Positions 52,434-63,306 of a stretch of 64,000 bases of DNA are shown piece by piece (the stretch's first letter is position 1; every line of letters begins with the position of its first letter). Location: assembly GCF_036898095.1 (NCBI RefSeq), contig NC_090729.1, forward strand, positions 62,153,436 through 62,217,435. Reading direction: 5' to 3'. A program made the position numbers and the translations under genes. Origin of the DNA: Palaemon carinicauda. Lineage: Eukaryota; Arthropoda; Malacostraca; Decapoda; Palaemonidae. A model generated the notes under the pieces. It saw nothing but the letters and a program-made list of their open reading frames with translations, was not told where the DNA came from and did no database searches.

Positions 52434-53245
52434 TCATTCCTTGGAGTCATAGAGCTGTATGTTCAGGTCCTCATGGGACACTTCTCTCTTCCTTTCTTTC
52501 TCTTTGGCCTTTCTGTGATGGCTCCCCTTTGTTTGTTCAGTATTGGGGGTTGCTGTTGCTGTTGGGATTTCATTGGGGGTTTCCTTTTGTTCTTCCTCAA
52601 TTTCATCCTCAATTAATATTTCTTCCTTCTCATCAGACTCTATCTTCTCATTAGATTCCACTGCTGTGTCTTCTAGGGGCGTTTCGAGACTTCTATTTGC
52701 CTGGTGTGGGAAGTACATTCCTAAGTGGGCAAGGACTGCTCTGTTGATATCTGCCATTCTTTTTTTGAAGGCCATATAGTTCATATATTTCATCAATGGT
52801 TGTCTGGGTCTATAGCTTCCTGAATATGGGCACTAATGGGGCCTGTGTAAGTTGTTATAATTGCATTCTTGGGTAAGCCTTGTGTGGGGTTTGTTGTTCC
52901 TTTTTTGGGAGGGGGGTGTTAATTTCTTGGGCAGCCTTGTTGAACAAGTCTGTCCTGTTTGTGGGGCTTTGGCCACTTCTCTCTGTTTTTTTTTTTTAAT
53001 TTCCTCTTTGATAATTTTTTTTTCTTTTTTTTTTCCTGGTAGGGCAGGAGGCTTGTGAGAGCCGCTGCAGTTTATGCACTTTGGGGCTTTATTACAAGTT
53101 ATGTACTTGTGTCCTTCTGCACAATTGGTGCACATGGTCTTCTTTTCGTTGGATCAGTCTTTTGCTGGATGGCTGTATTTAAAACAGTTGTAGTAAGTTG
53201 TTATTTCCACGAAGACCTCTTTTTCTATTGGGTCGTGGGAGGGAT
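52434..53245 (-). pseudogene. LINE ORF1 with zinc knuckles, broken
   Basis: Minus strand: 'VEITTYYNCFKYSHPAKD' then a stop, where the fourth knuckle residue (Cys) should be. 'MCTNCAEGHKYITC' and 'CINCSGSHKP' follow, giving a three-knuckle array as in other LINE ORF1s. A Lys/Pro-rich linker comes next, then a separate frame from 52796 with 'MKYMNYMAFKKRMADIN' and acidic Glu-rich text, ending at 52434. It lies upstream of the endonuclease fragment in the same orientation, so both belong to one decayed element. Confidence 0.7.
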
Positions 53246-53526
53246 TGATTGATTATCAATTAATGATACAATCTTTTTTGTCATATTGATAGTTTCATCT
53301 TTCAATCTTATTACTGATATCCTGTCCCATCTTAATTTCAAGAGGCTCGTGACTTTAATATTTGTGTCATTTTCTCCAATTTCCTGCATGAGGACTTCAC
53401 CGAGGATATCATCAATATGTCTATCAATTTAATTAATTATTACGCTACGTTCCCCGTTGTATTATGGGAGGAGGTCACTGAAATAAGGTTGATTTATTTA
53501 GCTCTTCTTTTATTTCTGTAAAGATT

Positions 53527-53570
<44 letters not shown>

Positions 53571-53689
53571 AGAGGGTGTCAATCATAAGGTAATGAATGT
53601 TTTGTGATTTACTTTTTCATTATGTAAGGATTTATTTGGGATTTACTTTATCATAATATAGGGATTTCTTTGTGATTTGCTTTTAGTTT
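53246..53689. other. Non-coding, with an A40 homopolymer
   Basis: A pure A run at 53529-53568 may be the tail of a plus-strand retroposon, but no matching body is identified. The rest is AT-rich. Confidence 0.6.
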
Positions 53690-54040
53690 GTGACTTGGGA
53701 AGGGGGATCCGACTAGTGGCTGTGACCTGATAAGGCTTTTAACCTGGGAAGGGAGTCCAGGGGCTTGCCCCCGGCTAGGTATGTAACCTGGGAGCTACTA
53801 GCTTAGGTTAAATGGGATTGTTAGGTTTTATACCATTTCACAAATCTCAAAAGTGTTAAATAATCAGGTTTGGCCTATTTTCAGCCACTTACATGAACCG
53901 TATATTTTTCCAACTGGTTATCTTGTGCTTATTTTGCATTTTTGACCATTAATATTGCTGCAAATGACTCGTCTAGGATATTTCCCCAACCAAAAAATCT
54001 CTGGTTTCCCACTGGTGTCCCTCATAATTGTATTTATATA
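53690..54040 (+). repeat. Minisatellite-bearing dispersed repeat, copy 1
   Basis: Two or three units of the GTGACCTGGGAAGG-type minisatellite are followed by a unique segment (about 53800-54040). That segment matches 56090-56330: AAATCTCAAA, CAGCCACTTACATGA, TTTTTCCAACTGGTTATC and TTTCCCACT. Confidence 0.85.
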
Positions 54041-54784
54041 AGGGGGTTCAAAAACTCATGCACGGGTGGTTTGTACCAATAATCATGGTCAGAAAAGCAT
54101 GAAATACAAGATAGCAAGTAGGAAAAATATATGGTTCTAAATTTTGAAATACACTGATGTACTTCACTTAAGTTTCCCCTTGGAGATGTCTTCACGTGAT
54201 GGTGGTAAAGTTGAAACTGATGGGGAAGGTGATAAAAAAAAATGGCTATTTTAGAAAAACATCCAGGAGCTTAGGAGGAAGTACTTGTAACCTGTTTATT
54301 GGTTTCAGAAAAAACCCTGACAAATATGTCATTGTATATGCACAGAAAGCTTCCCAAACCATGGCAAAAAACACATGCGCAATATGTCCCCTTCAGGCTC
54401 TCAGATGTACACAATGGACTTGAAGTGGAAAACATGCTTCACATTTTAATGCACCGATAGGTAAGTTATTATGCCAAAGCCCTTATTAAACATAGGGAGA
54501 AAAATACAAAACTAGCCAGCACTCGTCTATTTCTTAGGACGAATTTCAGTTTCAGTAGAAATTATAGTATCATATATTTACCTTGAGTTATAAGAGCCAG
54601 TGTAATGGTCAGTTTTCCCACCATCTGAAATTCCCCCCGGGGGAAATATGGCCCAGAATATATATCCCCCCGGAGGAACTTTGTCCCAGGATAGTAATCC
54701 TCCCTCTGGGACAAGATTCACACTTTGATTGGTGGAGGTAACCATTATTTTTTTTTTTTTTTTTTTTGCCATGGAAATCATATT
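54041..54784. other. No gene recognised; palindromic CCCCGGGG-type patch
   Basis: A 75-codon frame at 54196-54423 is not recognised. At 54635-54720 short inverted GGGGGAAATATGG/CCCCCC and GTCCCAGG...CTGGGAC-type pairs occur. A T-run lies at 54747-54767. Confidence 0.5.
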
Positions 54785-55136
54785 CAATGGGATTTCATAG
54801 AATAGCTGCAGAAATTGCAAGACAATGAAGGGTTGCATTTAGGCAATAAATTGAGGTCACAACATATTGCGTGGATAAAAAGAACAATGAATTTTAAGCG
54901 TGCTGCTCAGTTTCTTAGTAAATCCGTATCAAACCCCTTTCAATATTGCTTAGAAAACAAACTTGCTGATTTCAAAGGATATAAAGGAACAATCCAATTC
55001 TTTAGTATATATATCCTCAATTCCAAAAATTTGTCTAGACGAAACTTTAACTCTCCAAATGCAACAACAAACAATGTCTGTTTCTTTAAAGAATTTATGA
55101 TGAACGCTGAAAATAATATTAGGATATTGGTATAGT
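54785..55136 (+). pseudogene. P-element-like (THAP9-type) transposase fragment
   Basis: The plus-strand frame gives 'LQDNEGLHLGNKL', 'HIAWIKRTMNFKRAAQFLS', 'SNPFQYCL', 'FKGYKGTIQFF' and 'ILNSKNLSRRNFNSP', matching in order the central domain of P-element/THAP9-type transposases (EGL-x-L-x-NKL, H-I-x-W, K-x-A-A-Q-x-L-S, LNS-N). A stop lies just upstream (TAG near 54802). The catalytic residues before and after are not seen. The fragment ends where the minisatellite copy 2 starts at about 55137. No inverted termini were found. Confidence 0.75.
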
Positions 55137-56330
55137 CCAAGGGGTTGTGACCTGGGAAGGTATGTGACCTGGGAAGGGGGTCTGGGGGCATGCCCCTGCC
55201 TAGGGGTCGTGACCTGGGAAGGAGGTCTGGGGGCTTGACCCCAGCTAGGGGCTGTGACCTGGGAAGGTTTGTGACATCCGCTAGGGGCTGTGACCTGGGA
55301 AGGTTTGTGACCCGGGAAGGGGGTTCGGGGGTTTGACCCCGGCTAGGGGCTGTGATCTGGGAAGGGGGTCCGAGGACTTACCCCCAGCTAGGGGCTGTGA
55401 CCTGGGAAGGTTTGTGACCTATGAAGGGGGCCCGGGGTCTTGACCCAGCTAGGGTCTGTGACCTGGGAAAGGGTGTCTGGGGGCTTGCCCCCAGCTAGGG
55501 GCTGTGACCTTGGAAAGTTTACGACCTGTAAAGGGAGTCTGGGGGCTTGCCCCCAAATAGGGGCTGTGACCTGGGAATGGGGTCTAGGGTCTTACCCCGA
55601 CTTGGTGCTGTGACCTGGGAAGGTTTTTGACTTCCGCTAGGGGCTGTGACCTGGGAAGGTTTGTGACCTAGGAAAGGGGGTCCGGGGGCTTGACCCAGGC
55701 TAGGGGCTGTGACCTGGGAAGGGGGTCTGGGGGATTACCACCGGCTAGGGGCCGTGACCTGTGAAGGGGGTGTGGGGTCTTGCCCCTGGCTAAGGGCTGT
55801 GACCTGAGAAGGTTTGTGACCTCCGCTAGGGGCTGTGACCGGAGAAGGGGGTCCGGGGGCTTGACCCTGGCTAGGGGCTGTGACCTGGCAAGGTTTGTGA
55901 CCTGGGAAGGGGGTCTGGGGGCTTACCCCCTGCTAGGGTCCGTGACCTGTGAAGGGGGTGTGGGAGCTTGACCCCGGCTAGGGGCTGTGACCTGGGAAGG
56001 GGGTCTGGGGGTTTGCCCCCGGCTAGGGGCTGTGACCTGGGAAGGGGATGCGGGGGCTTGGCCCTGGCTAGGGGGTGTGACCTGGGAACTACTAGGTTAG
56101 GTTAGAAGGGTTTGTTAGGCTCTCTACCCTTTTACAAATCTCAAATGTGTTATATAATCACGTCTGGCCTATGTTCAGCCACTTACATGATCCTTATATT
56201 TTTCCAACTGGTTATCTTGTGCTTATTTTGCATTTCTGACCATTGTTATTGTTGTAAATCACTCGTTTATGACATTTTCCCACCCTAAAAACCTCGGTTT
56301 CCCACTCGGTTCCCCCATAATCTTTGGTAA
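55137..56330 (+). repeat. Minisatellite-bearing dispersed repeat, copy 2, expanded
   Basis: About twenty imperfect units of the form GGGGCTGTGACCTGGGAAGG + (GGGTCTGGGGGCTTGCCCCCGGCTA) lie between 55137 and 56090. The spacing alternates between short (about 30-40) and longer (about 50-60) units. The same unique segment as copy 1 follows (56090-56330). The GGGGGCTTGCCCCC core is itself palindromic. Confidence 0.92.
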
Positions 56331-56483
56331 CACAACTTAATTTGTATCATCTCCTTTCTCATCCATAGTGCTTCTTAGAATCAAATGTACTTTTTTTCAT
56401 TTTTTGTTGGACAGTACGTGAGAAGAGTAAGGTTTTCACACACACACACACACACACACTCACACACACACACACACATATAA

Positions 56484-56578
<95 letters not shown>

Positions 56579-57254
56579 TGTTGTACTCATCCTGTTACTA
56601 GTTGATTATGTTTTATATGTTTATCTATACACTTTATCTTTACATACTTTTTCTATTCATATTCGTCTCTTGCATGACGTCTTTTAGTTATCTTCAAATG
56701 TTTTCCAATTCTTATTTCCTCTTTACATAATACATTTCAGCTGTCCCTGTCTTCTCTCCTCCTCTCCTTAAATTTTTTAATCCTATCTATCGATGCCAGA
56801 TTTCCACAGAACCTCCTTTAATGTCAGCACGAACTGTTAGATGTTTCTTATTTCCTTAAGCATTGTATTCTAAGATAAATCATCTGCTAGTCTTGAATGC
56901 AATTTACATATCAGTTTTGACATTTGATTTATTTTCATCTGAGTTGATTTAGAATTCCAAGATCCAACAAACCTTGCTTCCTCAGTTTTTCATAATCCCA
57001 ATATATTATTGTGTATTTCTGACAGTTTGGTTCTGTTTGAAAGCATATTTCTATGGAGCCAACAAATTACTCCTTATATTCTTGCTAAGCACCTTCAAGA
57101 CTTCTGCTTCTTCTACAGAGATTAGTTCAGAATTTCAGATCTGACATGGCACGTCACGTTTGCCTACGACTACTTTTCTTTAGAAACCTTTCTGAATCGA
57201 TTGTGTGGTGTGGGCTCTTTCTTTCAAACTGCCCATTTGAGCCCCAACCCTAGG
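56331..57254. other. Non-coding, with a compound microsatellite
   Basis: (CA)n at about 56438-56478, then (TA)n to 56570. The remainder is AT-rich with no gene; 57205-57245 has a GTGGGCTCTT...GAGCCCC patch. Confidence 0.6.
56438..56570. repeat. (CA)n(TA)n compound microsatellite
   Basis: A CA run followed directly by a TA run with TAAATA interruptions. Confidence 0.97.
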
Positions 57255-57256
57255 AG

Positions 57257-57302
<46 letters not shown>

Positions 57303-57986
57303 ATTATCATTACTGGATAAGCTACAAACCTAGTTGGAAAAGCAGGATGCTACAATTCCAAGGTCTCTAACATGGAAAATAGCCGAGCGAGCAAAGGAAA
57401 TGAGGAAAAACTACAGGAAAAATTTAAGAACTATAATAATATTGGAATAAATAATTCATATATAAACTATAAAAACTTGAAAATAACATGAGGAAAAAAA
57501 CATGAAAATTACAAGAGAAAGAGAAACAAAATAGAATAGTTTACCAGAGTGTACCCTCAAGCAAGAGAACTCTAACTCAAAACAGTGGCAGTCCATGGTA
57601 CAGAGGCCATGGCACCACCTAACACTAGAGAACAGTGGTTTGATTTTGGAGTTACCTTCTCCAAGAAGAGCTGCTTACCATAGTTAAAGAGTCTCTTCTA
57701 CCCTTACAAAGAGGGAAATAGCCACTGAACAATTTGAGTGCAGTAGTTAACCCCTCAAGTGAAAAAGAATTTTGTTTAGTAATCTCAGTTTTTTCAAGTA
57801 TATGAGGACAGAGGAGAATCTGTAATGAATAGGCTATACTATTCAGTGCATTTGTAGGCAAAGAGAAAGTGAACCGTAACCAGAGAGAAGAATCCAATAT
57901 AGTACTGTCAGGCCAGTCAAAGGACCCAATAACTCTCTACCGGTAGTATCTCAACAGGTGGCTGTTCCCCTGGCCAAACTACAGAG
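57255..57986 (-). mobile_element. Short retroposon-like repeat with (ATT)n end, copy 2
   Basis: Starts with (TTA)n at 57260-57300, then is collinear with 40871-41480. It ends near 57986, just before the remnant of a Gypsy 5' LTR. No protein is encoded. Confidence 0.7.
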
Positions 57987-58051
57987 TGAAACTGCAGCAG
58001 CCGCAGGGTTTCCTTTTTGACATCTTTGCCAGGGAATAGAACATGCAATTT

Positions 58052-58160
58052 TCCACGCCACAGGCTATCTTTAATTTCTTTTGCTGTGAATATTTTGCAA
58101 TGGCGATATGAAACCACACTGACTATCATTTCCCGATCCCGCCTAGCCCGAGATCTAACA
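58052..58160 (+). repeat. 5' LTR remnant of the second Gypsy element
   Basis: Aligns with the 3' part of 62987-63148 (CACGCCACAGGCTATCT, GATATGAAACCACACTGACTATCAT, CCTAGCCC). The 5' half is not recognisable. Confidence 0.75.
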
Positions 58161-58174
58161 TGGCGCAGTGAATG
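58161..58174 (+). other. Candidate primer-binding site of the second Gypsy element
   Basis: TGGCGCAGTGAATG directly follows the LTR end (CTAACA). The first nine bases resemble the TGGCGCAGT start of tRNA-Ser-type sites used by mag-like elements. Confidence 0.55.
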
Positions 58175-58289
58175 AAAAGAAAAAGATGACCAAAAGTAAT
58201 AACTGTGGCATGGCATGGCAACACTTCCGAGACAACCCTCATTTGCATTCCCTAGGGCCAGGATTGTAAGGACAGGAACCCCAGGAAAC

Positions 58290-59414
58290 GGCATCAGGAT
58301 ATCATCGGGTTCCGTGCTGCAGGCTCACCACATATTACAAACCCAGCTATAAGCCATCCAGAATCCTAAGGCTGAGATAGCAGCGTTGTCACTCCAGGGA
58401 AGCAATGTACCCCAACCAAGGATCCCTTCGTCAGCGGCTCAGGGAAAGTGTGAGGTTGAGGTGTCCCCTGCAGCCTTCAGGTCTTGGAAATGGTCAATGG
58501 AGTGTTGGTTGCATCTATGCAAGTTGAAGTCTAACAAGGCAGTTCATCCCATAAGGCTGCATTGTGTCCCAATATTGCAACGTTCCATAGATTCTAGGTA
58601 TACCGACGCCCAGTGGAGTGTCCTGTCTACGGAAGGGGCATTCAATGCGATAAAGCAAATGGTGGTAAAAGCTTCTAATTAAGCAGTAAAGTGGCTAGAG
58701 TTTTTTTATTTCACACAAGAGCCTAGTGAGTCCTTCAATTATTATTTCATTAAGTGTACACAAAAGTCTACTGACTGTGCATTTACATGTCCTAATTGTA
58801 ATAATGATTTATCTAAATATATACTTTTGTGTCAGCTCATGGTAGGCCAGAGTGATAAAGTACTCAAAAGGCAGGTATTACTATCATGCAATGATATTCG
58901 TGATATCATGTGCAGTGCATTTGAGGCTACCCATGATGATTCCCTTCGTAATAGGGCATGGCTTAGTAGCTCCCCTAGAGCAGCTGCTGCCAGTGTGTTT
59001 GAGGAGGAACCAGAGGTGGCAGCCACCCTTAATAATTGGGAGAGGAACACCCCTGTAAAAGTACAATCCCGCCCCTGTAGTAATTGTGGTACTCGTCATA
59101 CCCTTGGGTATTCCTCATGTCCAGCAAGAAATATGACATGTCACATGTGCGGTAAACCCAGTCACCTTAAGAAGTGTTACAGAGGGCAGAGCGCCAGGAA
59201 TAGCATTAGTGGAGTCGGACATAGTGGGTGCAGTGATGGCAGTTGTCGTAGCGGCAGAGATAAGGTTGCGGAATGGGTCGTCCTAGCAACAAGCTATTCA
59301 TGTCGATGCATCCTTGGCCAACTTGAGGGAATGGTCTTATGTACATGTGTTGCGGGACCTGCCAATCTTGTTAGTTTGAACATAAAACCAGCTAAGTTGA
59401 GGTTGAAAGAATGA
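58290..59414 (+). pseudogene. Gypsy gag, one stop, with zinc knuckles
   Basis: An open frame runs from about 58290, through the ATG-less start of the recognisable text, to 59414, with one TAA at 58680-58682. The capsid region includes 'WKWSMECWLHLCKLKSN' and 'TDAQWSVLSTEGAFNAIKQM'. After the stop comes 'ESFNYYFIKCTQKSTDCAF'. Knuckles: CSNCGTRHTLGYSSC and CHMCGKPSHLKKC (CCHC). This resembles the gag of mag-type Gypsy elements, with a large capsid followed by two knuckles. The protease that should follow is not recognisable. Confidence 0.75.
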
Positions 59415-59599
59415 TTGCAAGACTTTACCAACCTGCATCTGAAGGCACACAACCCAGGAAGTATACTATGTAAAGTCCTCCATTAATTTTTTTTTTATCC
59501 CTGGATGCTTGCAAGAAACTTGGTTGTGTGCCAGAAACATTTCCATGCCATGCCCCCTTCACGGACTCTGCCCCACAGCAGCAAGTGCAACCCATACAT

Positions 59600-61262
59600 T
59601 AACTGCAGCAACCGATCAACCTGCGAGACCGTCGGCCATTCTGTTTCCCCCTAGTGGGGAGGATATTACCAGATTTGAAAACTGGTTACTAGCCCATTTT
59701 TCAAGCACGACTTCCACCACTGAGAGAGAACACCTCACGGTAGTGGATGGGGAACCCAAAAAGTATCCAATTATTACCTGACGCAGTTCCTTACCCCTGC
59801 CACACACCTGTGTTAGTACCTAAACACTGGAAAAAGGAGGTGGAAGCCCAGTTGGATAAGGATGTCAAAAGAGGGGTCTTACAACGAGCTCCCACGGGAA
59901 AGCCCACAGAAAGGTGTTCACGTATGGTGGTCGTGGCCAAGAAATTGAGGCAAACAAGGCGTACGGTAGACTATCAAGAACTCAACGCAAGTTGTAAAAG
60001 GGAGGCCCACCATACCCCTACGCCCTTCGATATAGTATCTAACATTCCTCTCTGCTCATACAAGACTGTGGCCAACACCTATTGGTGATTTCCCAAGGAA
60101 GAACTGGACAAGGAAGGCATACCCCTAACCACATTTATCACACCTTGGGGCAGGTATCAATACCGAAGGACAACAATGGGACATTGTTCTGCGTCTGACA
60201 CATATACATGCCATTTCAGTGAAGCCATTAAAGAAGTACCCAGGAAGTTTAAGTATGTGGACGACACAATTCTCTATGATTCAAGCGTAGAAGGGGCCTT
60301 TCACCATGTGTATGACTTCTTCGCAGTCTGTGCATATGAAGGCATAATTTTGAAACCAGAAAAATTTAAGTTCTGTAAGAAAGAAGTGGAATTCGTCGGG
60401 TTTGACGTCAGTTGGGACTCCTACACGCCCTCAGAAGATTGTTTATCTACCATCAAAAGTTTTTCTATGCCCCAGAAGCTCACAATATCTGACATCAGGT
60501 CATGGTATGGTTCCGTCAATCAGCTGGCCCCTTTCCTCATAACAGCACCCATCATGACCTCCTTTAGAGACCTACAGAAGAAGCCCTCAGGCAAACAGGT
60601 CTATTAGGATGAGCACCTTCAGGAGAAGTTTTGTCAAGTGCAAGACACCGTCTGCAAGTTGACCAAGGACAGCCTCACCTACTTTGAATAGCTGTGGCCG
60701 ACTGTTGCAGTCACTGACTGGAGTAAAAAGGGAGTGGGCTTCGTCATCCTCCAACAATAGGGCAGTTTTACCTCCGTCCAAACCCCCTTCCGTTGTAGAT
60801 ATGGTTGGAGAATAACGCTTTGTAGTAGTCGTTTCCTCATGCCCACCGTGTTTTGGTATGCAGCTGTGGAGGGGAAGCCCTTACGGTAGCCAGGTACTTG
60901 AAAAACGCATGATTATTCTTATCAGGCTACCCAAACTTAACCATTGTCCTGGACCACAGACCTTTGGTCATATTACTAGGCAATAAAAGTCTCGGCAATA
61001 TCACCAATCCCAGACTATTTAGATTCGAGGAGAAGACATTATTGTATAATTTCAATGTTAAATACCTACCAGGCAAGAGAAATCATGATGCGGACTTCCT
61101 CCCTTGATTTCCGGCCCTGAGGACGGTGCCAGATAAAAATGATGCCAGCTTTAATGAAAAATTAATGATTGCTATAGTGTCAGCTATCACGGAAAACCTA
61201 CAGGAGCAGTACACCATAGACGAAAAAACTGTTGAAGAGGTAGTCCAGGACGATCCAGCATA
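59600..61262 (+). pseudogene. Gypsy reverse transcriptase and RNase H, degraded
   Basis: The lead-in text around 59690-59810 shifts frame once. RT: 'EVEAQLDKDVKRGVLQRAP' (59840), 'RMVVVAKK', 'RRTVDYQELNA' (59965), a TGA at 60086, 'TTFITPWGRYQYRRT' (60140), and catalytic 'YVDDTILYD' (about 60255). Thumb: 'EKFKFCKKEVEFVGF' (60365). A stop at 60605, then RNase H: 'VAVTDWSKKGVGFVI' (60705), further stops, 'DHRPLVILLGNKSL' and 'KYLPGKRNHDADFLP'. Intact YxDD, but at least four stops. Copies RNA to cDNA in a live element; dead here. Confidence 0.8.
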
Positions 61263-61279
61263 AAAGTTACTAATCACTC

Positions 61280-62521
61280 TAGTGACTGCAAGGGATTGGA
61301 ACCCAAAGAAATCTCAAGAAATTGCATATTTGTAGCCCTTCTACGGCATCAGAGAACGTCTTTCTGTATCTGCCGACCTAGTCACATGTTGCTTTAATGA
61401 TAACTCCATCCACCCTGCCATTCCCAAAGGGCTCCCCCATCAGATAAACGCCAACCTTTATGCTGAACATCAAATCCTAGATACAATATTGAGAAGAGAG
61501 AGATATTAGGTTTATTGGCCAGGCATCGAAGGCAGCATTATCATTCACGGTGTACATCATTCGAAGCTCACTCACCAGTATTGCCAGCCGAAGTCATCAA
61601 AATGACCACTGCCCCAGAGTATCCCTTCCAACAGACTGTCATGGACCTGTTTCAGCTTGAAGAACACACGTATATGGCATATTGGGACAGGCTTACAGGC
61701 TGGCTAGAAATAACCCACTTCCCTAATGGCACCTGGTATGCAAAGGTCATGAAAAAATTTAGACATTACTTCACTCGATGGGGAGCACATGAGCAATTGT
61801 CTACGGACGGCAGTACCAACCTGGTGAGGGGAGAAATGATGGCCTTCTACAGGAGATAGAGAGTAGACATACACCTATCATTGGCCCACTACCCACAGTC
61901 AAATGGGAGCCGAGGCCGCAGTCAAGTCCGCAAAGAAAATAATTAGGAAAAGTATAACCGGGACTGGAAGCCTCAATCACGACAAGGTATTATTGGCCAT
62001 GCTTGCAGTACCAGAACACGCACATAAGGGGTATAAATAAATCTCTGGCACAATTTCTGGCACAATTGGTTACTGGGAGACAGCTACACGATTGTGTACT
62101 GACCACAGAACTCAACTATATTATAGACCACCACTGAAGAAAATCCATATGAAAAGAACTTCAGGTACCAGAGAAAAATAAGAAGATAATTGAAAGCGGC
62201 ACCGATAGGAGGCTAACACCCCTACAGCCAGGCACTCACGTCAGGGTTCAAAACCAAGTGACTAAGTCCTGGGATAGGATGGGAATCATAGTCGAGCAAC
62301 AACCTCATAGACAGTACATCGTAAGACTAGATGGTAATGGGCATCCGTTGATAAGGAACAGAAGACACCTCACGGTCACTGAACTGCCCATCAATGAAAC
62401 AACAGGATCCACTCCTACTGACAACGATGTGGCTCACGAGCATAAGTGTCCTCCATCAGCGTTAGAGGTACGGCCTCCAAGGAAGAGAGAGGTCCCCGTC
62501 TGGATGAACGATTATATATAA
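61280..62521 (+). pseudogene. Gypsy integrase, degraded
   Basis: After a poorly conserved finger region, 'YWPGIEGS' (61508) and the core: Asp in 'VMDLFQLEEH' (about 61640), Asp in 'LSTDGSTNL' (about 61800), and a stop at 61857. The catalytic Glu region lies in a shifted frame near 61910, where it reads Gly-Ala-Glu-Ala-Ala-Val-Lys. A frame from 62258 to 62521 encodes the C-terminal part, with 'WDRMGIIVEQQPHRQYIVRLDGNG' and ending 'PVWMNDYI', the usual short SH3-like tail. Inactive. Confidence 0.8.
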
Positions 62522-62730
62522 TCCTCTTTGCTTTGTTTCTGCATTTATAAAGTGAAAATATTTTTGGGGTTGTTTCACTGCACTTGGACGTGCATATATT
62601 TCATACTTGCAAAATTATATTTTGTATGAGATTTTATGTTGACGTTGCATTCACAACTTAATTCTAGGGCACATCTTACAATGCTGATGTAATTAATGTT
62701 TAGCTTGATGTTATGTTAATGCTCTCTCTC

Positions 62731-62817
<87 letters not shown>

Positions 62818-62986
62818 TTTTCAGTCATCCCAATGTTACCATTTATTACTACGATTATGATTTACTGTACATATCTGATGTTTTTTTTTTAGATTGTGGA
62901 GCATTTTGTTTGTCATATCTGCTTTTGATATTGCCATTTATAAGTTTTGAAAATATTACCCTCCTCATAATATTTTGGGAGGGAGA
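62522..62986 (+). other. Gypsy 3' untranslated region with (CT)n and polypurine tract
   Basis: (CT)n at 62724-62815 with CTGT interruptions. The last bases, GGGAGGGAGA (62977-62986), form a polypurine tract just before the LTR. Confidence 0.8.
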
Positions 62987-63148
62987 TGTAAGATGTGGCT
63001 ACATGTAGCGCCTGAGCACCACCCACATAAGTGACATCACTGTCACGTCACGGGCTATCTGTATTTCGTTCCTCTGAATCAGTTGCAGTGAGGATACGAA
63101 ACCATCCTGACCATCATTACCCAATCCAGCCTAGCCCTGGATTCAACA
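62987..63148 (+). repeat. 3' LTR of the second Gypsy element (162 bp)
   Basis: Starts TGTAAGATGTGGC after the purine tract and ends ...GATTCAACA. Its last ~100 bases match the 5' remnant at 58052-58160. Confidence 0.8.
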
Positions 63149-63306
63149 ATTAGAGAGCATATTTCCTGAATATTTAAGTATTTGTAACTCAGTCATTTTT
63201 TTTCCTTCAAAGATATTTCATCTTTTATTTTATTTATTTCTGTTTTTATTTTATCTATCTTAAGACCAAACTCCTGTGATATTTCCTTCATTCTGGTAAG
63301 CAAGTA
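63149..63306. other. AT-rich spacer, no feature
   Basis: Nothing recognised between the LTR and the next terminus. Confidence 0.6.

Larger units (their letters stand above)
58052..63148 (+). mobile_element. Decayed Ty3/Gypsy retrotransposon
   Basis: 5' LTR remnant 58052-58160, primer-binding site, gag, RT, RNase H, integrase, polypurine tract and 3' LTR 62987-63148. All genes contain stops or frameshifts. Its proteins and LTRs are clearly different from those of the Gypsy at 43430-48192. Confidence 0.85.

Noticed and set aside
54196..54423. 75-codon frame as the N-terminal part of the P-like transposase
   Set aside because: No THAP zinc finger (C-x-C...C-x-x-H) or other family motif could be seen, so it was not joined to the fragment at 54785.
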